From: an uncultured Eubacterium sp.
Lineage (GTDB): Bacteria; Bacillota; Clostridia; Lachnospirales; Lachnospiraceae
Direction: 5' to 3'
Length of the DNA: 18,754 bases
Assembly: GCA_910586045.1 (NCBI GenBank)
Contig: CAJUIH010000072.1
Span: forward strand, 1-18,754
Positions 1-5,691 of the stretch are shown piece after piece. The notes below the pieces were generated by a model. It made no database searches. It was not told where the DNA came from and saw only the letters and a list, made by a program, of their open reading frames with translations. Position numbers and translations under genes: made by a program. The stretch's first letter is position 1. Each line of letters starts with the position of its first letter.

Positions 1-2
1 GT

Positions 3-265
3 TATATAAACGGCGTAAAATTTCAGCACAATATCATTTGTTTCTGGCCCGCCGTTTATCGGGTTTATTGTGCAGTATTCAATCACCGAATATATAAATG
101 GTTCATACGACTAAAAAAATATTTTTTCTACTATGGCATGGCAGCTATCGTGGGCGTATCCTTAATTATTTCATGTCTGCGAATGAACATAGAGCATATC
201 TTTCTATATTGCAGCAATTTTATTTTAAAGCGGTTAAATCCATCGGGGGAGGAGGTGCAAGCATG
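3..265 (+). CDS. C-terminal fragment of a membrane protein, cut by the left edge
   Basis: Frame 3 stays open from the window edge through 87 codons to a TGA at 263-265. The start lies outside the window. The translation is rich in aromatic and basic residues, then has a hydrophobic segment (GMAAIVGVSLIISCL, roughly residues 45-59 of the visible part), and ends in a hydrophilic tail (NPSGEEVQA). The stop overlaps the ATG of the next reading frame (ATGA), and the GGGGGAGGAGG ribosome site of that frame lies inside this one, as in a compact operon. The next frame starts like an ABC ATPase, so this may be the end of a permease or another membrane protein of the same operon; that is inference. I do not recognise the family. 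An 87-codon open frame in fairly AT-rich DNA is only moderate proof of coding. Confidence 0.4.
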
Positions 266-412
266 ACCTACGCACTTGAAACCTGCCACTTATCCAAAAG
301 CATTGACGGCCGATTTTATCCCGGTTCCTGGCGCAGAAACGATGCAACGCAGATCCATTATTTCGCTGGTGTATTGCTCATAGCCAATCATGAAATACAA
401 CTATTATTTTAG
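263..412 (+). pseudogene. Truncated ABC-transporter ATPase start (49 codons)
   Basis: The ATG at 263 follows a strong ribosome site (GGAGGAGGT) and overlaps the stop of the frame before it. The first 13 residues, MTYALETCHLSKS, match the usual opening of drug/peptide ABC ATPases, and closely resemble the ATPase at 3789 in this same window (MEYVLATNVLSKQYG). After that the resemblance is lost: there is no Walker A, and the frame ends at TAG 410-412. The simplest reading is a gene start left behind by a deletion or recombination. An intact 49-residue peptide of unknown role is the alternative. The similarity rests on a short stretch, so confidence is modest. Confidence 0.35.
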
Positions 413-424
413 GAGGGAAAAACA

Positions 425-670
425 ATGATAAAAGAAGTCAATCGTGCTTGTGGAAAGCTGAATGAAAAACTGGGGATTTCTGTCACGCTCCCTAATCCCA
501 AAAAGAAAACACGGAAAGTAACCTCTGTGTGCAATTTCGTTGTTGGTGCTGGTCTGGTGGCAGCAGGCATTATATGCTCGTCGAAGTGGTGCGCTATACT
601 GGGTGGTATCGGCATTATGAGCTGTGCTGTACTCCGGCAAGAAAGCGGCGACGAGAAAGAGGAACAATGA
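425..670 (+). CDS. Small Gly-rich hydrophobic protein, 81 aa, function unknown
   Basis: The ATG follows an excellent ribosome site (TTAGGAGGG, 410-417). The protein has a basic N-terminal third (about 1-33, including PKKKTRK), then two short hydrophobic stretches rich in Gly and Ala (about 34-52 and 55-68, with Cys at 36, 51, 56 and 67), and an acidic tail (ESGDEKEEQ). It could be a two-helix membrane hairpin. A bacteriocin-like or immunity peptide is possible given the ABC remnant just upstream, but no leader-processing site or known family was seen. It sits in a region of gene fragments, so it may itself be the remains of a longer gene, though its start signals look intact. I do not recognise it. 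Confidence 0.5.
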   Translation: MIKEVNRACGKLNEKLGISVTLPNPKKKTRKVTSVCNFVVGAGLVAAGIICSSKWCAILGGIGIMSCAVLRQESGDEKEEQ

Positions 671-767
671 TATTGCTAAGGGAAGTTTTGAAGTGGATGC
701 TCACTTTATCCTCGGCATGGCCTACCGGGAGATTGCCCAGGCCGAGGGCGTGGATAAGAGCGCGGTA
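663..767 (+). pseudogene. Helix-turn-helix fragment, sigma-factor-like C terminus
   Basis: In the frame that runs 624-872, residues encoded by 663-767 read NDIAKGSFEVDAHFILGM followed by AYREIAQAEGVDKSAV. The second half has the form of a region-4 helix-turn-helix of the sigma-70-like proteins found on conjugative elements and prophages (xxYREIAxxEGVxxSAV). The match stops abruptly at SAV, where such proteins normally continue into the recognition helix, and the following residues are unrelated. No start with a ribosome site belongs to this frame. It therefore looks like a mobile-element gene fragment. Family membership comes from memory of the motif and is not certain. Confidence 0.4.
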
Positions 768-789
768 CTTTTCGAAGTGCCGCCTTTTT
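762..789 (+). terminator. Terminator-like hairpin
   Basis: GCGGTAC (762-768) pairs with GTGCCGC (777-783) with one G-T wobble, loop of 8, followed by CTTTTT. It lies directly at the break point of the helix-turn-helix fragment. A second, imperfect inverted repeat (CCTTTTTGCGTTT against AAACGCAAAGG, about 783-821) follows at once. Confidence 0.4.
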
Positions 790-918
790 GCGTTTCCCTA
801 CCAACCAAAAACGCAAAGGAGGAAAATACCCTAATCCCAATTCGTGGACATCTAACAGTACCCCTGTTATAGTAAACCCCTTATTGTGGACACAGCGCGA
901 AGTCCTTTACCTGCGCCA

Positions 919-944
919 GGAGCTTGTGGATGGCTCCCTTTTTT
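919..944 (+). terminator. Possible intrinsic terminator before fbp
   Basis: GGAGC (919-923) pairs with GCTCC (933-937), loop of 9, followed by CTTTTTT (938-944). The stem is short, so this is tentative. It would insulate the fbp promoter from the debris on its left. Confidence 0.4.
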
Positions 945-977
945 GTATGCGGCAGGGGTAAATTTTTGGCCGGGGCA

Positions 978-1006
978 CTTACAAATGGTGAAAGTTGTGT
1001 TATAAT
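978..1006 (+). promoter_or_regulatory. Likely sigma-A promoter of fbp (extended -10)
   Basis: A perfect -10 TATAAT (1001-1006) is preceded by TGT, giving an extended -10. A weak -35 CTTACA (978-983, 4 of 6) lies 17 bp upstream. Transcription would start near 1013, leaving a leader of about 85 nt with a small GCGGC/GCCGC hairpin (1035-1052). Confidence 0.6.
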
Positions 1007-1097
1007 TGGTGAATAATTGGAGTGGGAAAAGATTGCGGCAGCAACGGGCCGCGGTCAGGTCAAAGCGGTATAATGTATGGAAATAAGGGAGGATAAT

Positions 1098-2990
1098 ATG
1101 GATTTTGATCAGGAAAAATATTTAACGTTATTAGCGGAAAAGTATCCGACGGTTCAAACGGTCTGCCGGGAAATCATCAACCTGAGCGCGATTTTGAACC
1201 TGCCGAAAGGTACAGAGCATTTTATGAGCGATCTGCATGGAGAATATGAAGCGTTTTATCATATTTTAAATAACTGCTCCGGGGTGATCCGGGAAAAAGT
1301 GGATGCGCTTTTTGAAGACAAGCTATCCGATGAGGAACGGGAGCGAATTTGTACGCTTGTGTATTATCCAAGAGAAAAACTGGAGTTAATCAAAAAAGAC
1401 GTCATTAACTTAAATGAATGGTATCGGGAAATCCTAAGCGAACTGATTGAGATCGCGAAGACGTTATCATCCAAATATACACGCTCGAAAGTGCGCAAAG
1501 CGATGCCGGAAGAGTTTGCCTATATTATTGACGAGCTGCTGCACGTACAAAAGGATGAAGAGGATAACCAGGTCATTTACCACCGCAAGGTTTTGGAAAC
1601 GATTATTGAACTGGATAATGCGGACGAATTTATTGTAGCGCTGGCGGCGCTGATTAAAAGGCTTGCCGTGGACCGCCTGCATATTGTCGGGGATATTTTT
1701 GACCGGGGTGCCTGCGCGGACCAGATCATGGATCTGCTGATGACCTATCATTCTTTGGATATCGAATGGGGCAATCACGATATTTTATGGATGGGTGCCG
1801 CAGCCGGAAATAAAGCGTGTATCGCGAATGTCGTGCGCAATAACCTGAGGTATGACAATACGGAGATTTTGGAAAACAGCTACGGGATCAGTCTGCGCAA
1901 GCTGACGCTTTTTGCTGAAAAGCTTTATCCTGATTTGGATCCTATGAAAGCGGCGGTAAAAGCGGTTACCGTCATGCTGTTTAAGCTGGAAGGGCAGTTG
2001 ATCGCCAGACATCCGGAATATGAAATGGCAGACCGTATGCTGCTGCACCGTGTCAATTGGGAAAACCATACGATTGAACTGGAAGGAAAGACCTATGAGA
2101 TGACGGAAACCGTGTTTCCAACCATAGACACGGATCATGTGTATGACCTGTCCGAAGAGGAAGCAGCGATTATGGAAGAACTATGTATGGCGTTTATGAA
2201 CAGCGGGCGGCTGAATGAACATATCCAGTTTTTGTATAAAAAAGGCGGCATGTATAAGACCTTTAACGGAAATTTGCTGTATCATGGCTGTATTCCGCTT
2301 GATGCGGAGGGCAATTTTGAGGGGATCTGCATAGACGGGCGGATGTACAAGGGCAGGGCTTATTTGGATTACGCGGAAAAGACATGCCGGCGTGCGTTTT
2401 TATCGGGGCGCAGGCAAAGTGATGTGGACTTTATGTGGTATCTGTGGTGCGGCAGGAAATCACCGCTGTGCGGGCGCAATATTAAGACGTTTGAGCGCAG
2501 CTACATAGCGGACAAAACGGTTTGGCATGAAGAATCCGATCCGTATTATAAGTTTTATCAGACAGAACGCACCTGCAACATGATTTTACGGGAATTTGGA
2601 CTGTATTCTCCGATCTCGCATATTATAAACGGCCATACGCCGGTTCGCACCGGGGAAGGGGAACAGCCGGTGCGCGCGAATGGAAAGCTGTTTGTCATAG
2701 ATGGCGGATTCTGCCGCAGTTACCATAAGACGACCGGGCTTGCGGGATATACGTTAATTTACAATTCCCATGGAATCCGGATTAAGGCGCATCAGCCGTT
2801 TGAGAGTGTGTATGCCGCGTTAAGCGAAAATAAAGATATTGAGTCCGAAAGTGAACTCGTTGAGACAGAAAAGGAACGAATTATGGTAAAACATACGGAT
2901 ATCGGCAAGAAAATACTGGAAGATATCGAAGGCTTGAAAAAACTGTTGGAAGCATACCGGGAAGGGGCGATTGAACAGGGAAATGCATAA
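1098..2990 (+). CDS. fbp: Fructose-1,6-bisphosphatase, class III
   Basis: Hydrolyses fructose 1,6-bisphosphate to fructose 6-phosphate, the committed step of gluconeogenesis, in the cytoplasm. The 630-residue length fits the Firmicutes class III (YydE-type) enzyme. It carries the metallophosphoesterase metal-binding motifs in order: SDLHGE (D45, H47), GDIFDRG (D199, D202), GNHD (N226, H227) and NGHTP (H513). I chose the ATG at 1098 because AAGGGAGG (1085-1092) lies 5 nt upstream; the ATG at 1077 has no ribosome site. It is preceded by its own promoter. The last 8 bases overlap the ATG-start form of the response regulator gene, so the two are probably on one transcript, an unusual pairing. No terminator follows. 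The family call is very secure. Confidence 0.95.
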   Translation: MDFDQEKYLTLLAEKYPTVQTVCREIINLSAILNLPKGTEHFMSDLHGEYEAFYHILNNCSGVIREKVDALFEDKLSDEERERICTLVYYPREKLELIKKDVINLNEWYREILSELIEIAKTLSSKYTRSKVRKAMPEEFAYIIDELLHVQKDEEDNQVIYHRKVLETIIELDNADEFIVALAALIKRLAVDRLHIVGDIFDRGACADQIMDLLMTYHSLDIEWGNHDILWMGAAAGNKACIANVVRNNLRYDNTEILENSYGISLRKLTLFAEKLYPDLDPMKAAVKAVTVMLFKLEGQLIARHPEYEMADRMLLHRVNWENHTIELEGKTYEMTETVFPTIDTDHVYDLSEEEAAIMEELCMAFMNSGRLNEHIQFLYKKGGMYKTFNGNLLYHGCIPLDAEGNFEGICIDGRMYKGRAYLDYAEKTCRRAFLSGRRQSDVDFMWYLWCGRKSPLCGRNIKTFERSYIADKTVWHEESDPYYKFYQTERTCNMILREFGLYSPISHIINGHTPVRTGEGEQPVRANGKLFVIDGGFCRSYHKTTGLAGYTLIYNSHGIRIKAHQPFESVYAALSENKDIESESELVETEKERIMVKHTDIGKKILEDIEGLKKLLEAYREGAIEQGNA

Positions 2991-3666
2991 CGGATCAAGG
3001 AACACGATTGCAATTATCGACGATGACGTGTATATCGGGGATATGCTGGAAAAGGTATTGGAAAAAGAGGGGTTTCATGTACTGCGGGCCTATTCCGGAA
3101 CAGAGGCGCTGCTGCTGCTGCGGCACAGCAGGCCGGAACTGATCCTGCTGGATTTGATGCTGCCCGGACTGTCGGGGGAAGAAGTGCTGGAAAAAGTAAA
3201 GGGTATTCCGATTATTGTGATCAGCGCCAAGGTAGATGTGGCGGATAAAGTCCATGTGCTTTTGGGAGGCGCCTGCGATTATCTGACGAAGCCTTTTGAT
3301 ATCCAGGAACTTCTGGCGCGCATCGCCGTTCAGCTTCGGGGACACAGGGCGAATGATGCGGGGCAGGTGTATGTGTATGAAGATCTGAAGCTGGATATTA
3401 CGTCCCGTGAACTGCTCGTATCCGGGCAGCCGGTCAGGCTTACGCGGACCGAATTTGCGATTTTAAAGCTGTTGATGTGCAATCCGGGCCAGGTTGTAAC
3501 ACGCTCTGTGATTTTGGACCGGATCAGCAGGGATACGCCGGATTGTACGGACAGCTCTTTAAATGTGCATATCAGTCATCTGCGGGGGAAATTACGCGGC
3601 GGGGAAAACAGGGATTATATAGAAGCAGTATGGGGGATTGGCTTTAAACTCAGGGAAACGAAGTAA
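2983..3666 (+). CDS. OmpR/PhoB-family response regulator
   Basis: Receiver domain (about 7-120) followed by a winged-helix DNA-binding domain (about 130-227). The acidic cluster D13-D15, phospho-acceptor D57 (LILLDLMLPG), S81 and K103 (LTKPFD) are all present, so phosphorylation should work. The C-terminal part (RLTRTEFAILKLL, then LNVHISHLRGKLR and WGIGFKL) is typical of the OmpR class. The start is uncertain: ATG at 2983 overlaps the fbp stop, while TTG at 2971 is closer to GAAGGGG (2961-2967). Its likely kinase is encoded at 7812-8744. Its likely target is the CTTAA repeat array right after this gene, in front of the ABC transporter operon; the pairing and target are inference from position. 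Confidence 0.93.
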   Translation: MHNGSRNTIAIIDDDVYIGDMLEKVLEKEGFHVLRAYSGTEALLLLRHSRPELILLDLMLPGLSGEEVLEKVKGIPIIVISAKVDVADKVHVLLGGACDYLTKPFDIQELLARIAVQLRGHRANDAGQVYVYEDLKLDITSRELLVSGQPVRLTRTEFAILKLLMCNPGQVVTRSVILDRISRDTPDCTDSSLNVHISHLRGKLRGGENRDYIEAVWGIGFKLRETK

Positions 3667-3698
3667 CCGCGGCTTTTCGTACACGCTAAACGTCGCGT

Positions 3699-3739
3699 CT
3701 TAACAGATTCTTAACCATTTTCTTAATAGGTTTCTTAAA
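3699..3739 (+). promoter_or_regulatory. Four CTTAA direct repeats, probable response-regulator site
   Basis: CTTAA occurs at 3699, 3710, 3722 and 3734, spaced 11, 12 and 12 bp, so all four lie on one face of the helix. The last three are preceded by TT (TTCTTAA), the first by GT. OmpR/PhoB-type regulators bind tandem direct repeats with this spacing. The array lies between the response regulator gene and the ABC ATPase gene and runs into the -35 region of the promoter at 3750. Confidence 0.6.
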
Positions 3740-3749
3740 TCTTTGGCTG

Positions 3750-3755
3750 TAAAAT
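3750..3755 (+). promoter_or_regulatory. -10 element of the ABC transporter operon
   Basis: TAAAAT (5 of 6) lies 34 bp before the ATPase start codon. No good -35 hexamer is found 16-18 bp upstream; that place is taken by the fourth CTTAA repeat. This is the pattern of an activator-dependent promoter. Confidence 0.45.
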
Positions 3756-3788
3756 GTCCATATGGTGCTATGAATGGAGGGAAAGCAA

Positions 3789-4703
3789 ATGGAATATGTG
3801 TTAGCAACCAATGTCCTTTCCAAGCAATACGGACATTTTAAGGCGCTGGACGGACTATCGATGCATGTGCCGAAAGGGGCGATTTATGGATTTGTAGGAA
3901 AAAACGGCGCGGGCAAAACGACGTTAATCCGGGTGATATGCGGCCTGCAGCATCCTACGGGCGGCGAATATTATTTGTATGATACCTGTTTTCATGACAG
4001 GAGGATTGCCGGCGTGCGCAGGAGGGTCGGGGCGGTAGTGGAAATACCGTCTGTGTACCAGGGGCTGTCCGCGGAGGAAAACCTTAGGCAGCAGTACCGG
4101 ATTTTGGGACGTCCCTCGTTTGATGGAATTGCGGAAATTCTGGATTTGGTGGGGCTGTCCGGCACGGGAAAAAAGAAAGCGAAAAATTTTTCACTGGGGA
4201 TGCGCCAGAGGCTTGGAATCGCGGTTGCCCTGGCGGGAAATCCGGATTTTCTTGTGCTGGATGAGCCGGTGAACGGTTTGGATCCGCAGGGGATCGTGGA
4301 AATACGGGAACTGATTTTGAGATTAAACCGGGAACAGCAGATTACGGTACTTATATCCAGCCATATTCTGGACGAACTTTCCAAACTGGCGACGCATTAT
4401 GGATTTATTGATCATGGGCAGATGGTAAAGGAAGTCAGTGCACAGGATTTGGAGGTGGCTTGCCGCAAATGCATGCGTATGGAAGTCACAAGTACACAGA
4501 TTTTGATCCGTGTATTGGATCAGATGGGGCTGGAGTATACCGTTTATTCCGATACGCAGGCGGATGTCTATGGAAAGGTGCAGGTGACGGATCTGGTTCT
4601 GCGCCTTGCCGCCCTGCATTGCGACGTACTTACCATTTTTGAAAAGGATGAGAGCCTGGAAAGCTATTATATTCGCCTGTTAGGAGGTGAAGACCATGCG
4701 TAA
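3789..4703 (+). CDS. ABC transporter ATP-binding protein (drug/peptide type)
   Basis: Cytoplasmic ATPase subunit, 304 aa, of a transporter whose permease is the next gene. Visible motifs are Walker A GKNGAGKT (37-44), signature SLGMRQR (from about 135), Walker B FLVLDE (154-159), D-loop GLDP and the H-loop histidine 192 (ISSHIL). About 100 residues follow the ATPase domain, as in bacitracin/lantibiotic-type ATPases. The ATG at 3789 is chosen because GGAGGG (3776-3781) lies 7 nt upstream; the ATG at 3774 has no site. The gene overlaps the permease gene by 8 bp. Substrate is unknown; peptide-antibiotic export or resistance is the usual role of this type next to a two-component system. Confidence 0.93.
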   Translation: MEYVLATNVLSKQYGHFKALDGLSMHVPKGAIYGFVGKNGAGKTTLIRVICGLQHPTGGEYYLYDTCFHDRRIAGVRRRVGAVVEIPSVYQGLSAEENLRQQYRILGRPSFDGIAEILDLVGLSGTGKKKAKNFSLGMRQRLGIAVALAGNPDFLVLDEPVNGLDPQGIVEIRELILRLNREQQITVLISSHILDELSKLATHYGFIDHGQMVKEVSAQDLEVACRKCMRMEVTSTQILIRVLDQMGLEYTVYSDTQADVYGKVQVTDLVLRLAALHCDVLTIFEKDESLESYYIRLLGGEDHA

Positions 4704-5514
4704 GCTGCTGCGTGCAGAATTTTCGTATCTGCGGTTGATGAAACTGTTTTGGGCGGAACTTTTAGCACTGATCGGATATGGGCTGCTGATAGTGATTGGG
4801 GGTTACGATATGGCAGTGAAATACGGGCTTTCACTCGAGGGATTTGCTGCGGAATCACTTTTTCAGCATGCATCGCTTTTGGGAATAATGGGAGCTGTGC
4901 TGGACAGCCTGCTAGTCGGGACGGACTACAGCGATGGCATCATTCGCAATAAACTGGTAGTCGGACGTTCCAGAACGCAGATCTATCTGTCCAATTTTAT
5001 TGCCTGCGCAGCGGCAGGGGCTGTACAGCTATTTTTTGCGTCGGCAGTGATCTGGACATTTATCATGCTGCTGATGGGCAGGCCGCAGATCGGGGCGCCC
5101 GCGTTTTTAAGTACCTGTATCGTGATGCTGTTTCTGTGTGTTTCCTATGCGTCGATTTACAATTTTGTATCCATGCTTGTCAGCGGGAAAGCGTATGCGT
5201 CGATTCTGAATATTTTGCTGGCGGTTGCCTTTCTAATCACCGCGTCTTTCTTGCTGAGCAAGCTTGCGATTCCGGAGACAATGCAGCCCTATGAAATGGG
5301 AGCGAACCCTTATTATGTGTCGGGCGTAAAGCGCCGTGTATATCAATTTTTCGCGGACTGTCTGCCCGCAGGCCAGACGCTGCAGATGGCAAATCTTTCA
5401 CTGGTATGGAAAATGCCGGGAGCTTTATTTTGCTACTGCGGCCTTTCCGCGGCAATCGCTGTCATATTGAATACAGCTGGGATCATATTGTTTCGGCACA
5501 AAGATCTAAAATAG
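4696..5514 (+). CDS. ABC transporter permease
   Basis: Integral membrane protein of 272 aa with about six hydrophobic segments (near residues 15-35, 55-75, 95-125, 135-155, 165-190 and 240-265). It has the general plan of ABC-2-type permeases paired with BcrA-like ATPases. The ATG at 4696 has GGAGG (4683-4687) 8 nt upstream and overlaps the ATPase stop, so translation is coupled; a GTG nine bases earlier is less likely. With the ATPase it should form one transporter in the cytoplasmic membrane. Substrate is not evident. No terminator hairpin is seen after it, although a new promoter lies about 100 bp downstream. Confidence 0.85.
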   Translation: MRKLLRAEFSYLRLMKLFWAELLALIGYGLLIVIGGYDMAVKYGLSLEGFAAESLFQHASLLGIMGAVLDSLLVGTDYSDGIIRNKLVVGRSRTQIYLSNFIACAAAGAVQLFFASAVIWTFIMLLMGRPQIGAPAFLSTCIVMLFLCVSYASIYNFVSMLVSGKAYASILNILLAVAFLITASFLLSKLAIPETMQPYEMGANPYYVSGVKRRVYQFFADCLPAGQTLQMANLSLVWKMPGALFCYCGLSAAIAVILNTAGIILFRHKDLK

Positions 5515-5609
5515 GTACCCAGTGAAAGAAAGGGGAACAGTTCTGATAGAAGGAATGCGAAAAAAGAAATTGCACCGCACATACACTTCCAAAGAAATCT
5601 GATCTGTGC

Positions 5610-5615
5610 TATAAT
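5610..5615 (+). promoter_or_regulatory. Extended -10 promoter for the 5692 gene
   Basis: TATAAT (5610-5615) preceded by TGC makes an extended -10. The -35 position holds only TTCCAA (3 of 6) at 17 bp spacing. Transcription would start near 5621, at the foot of the hairpin listed next. Confidence 0.5.
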
Positions 5616-5620
5616 AAATA

Positions 5621-5646
5621 CCGCTGCGGGGATTGCTTCGCAGCGG
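5621..5646 (+). other. Perfect 8-bp stem-loop at the predicted 5' end of the mRNA
   Basis: CCGCTGCG (5621-5628) pairs with CGCAGCGG (5639-5646) without mismatch, loop of 10. Only two T follow, so it is not a terminator. It begins about where the transcript from the 5610 promoter should start, so it could protect the mRNA 5' end or act as a control element. Confidence 0.55.
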
Positions 5647-5691
5647 TTGGAAAATAAACAGCATAAGGAAATAAAAAGCGAGGTGCATGGG

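Noticed and set aside
1069..1074. TATAAT just before fbp as its -10
   Set aside because: There is no -35 at proper distance and the start would fall just before the ribosome site; the extended -10 at 1001 fits better.
1467..1778. Long antisense open frames inside fbp, the exporter, panB and other genes
   Set aside because: They overlap well-supported genes on the other strand, have no start signals and show no protein features; they come from codon bias.
3658..3681. ACGAA/TTCGT pairing after the response regulator as a terminator
   Set aside because: The pairing is interrupted and no T tract follows.
5554..5601. 15-codon frame between the permease and the 5692 gene
   Set aside because: The purine run lies too close to the ATG, and the frame ends just before the promoter -10; nothing supports translation.
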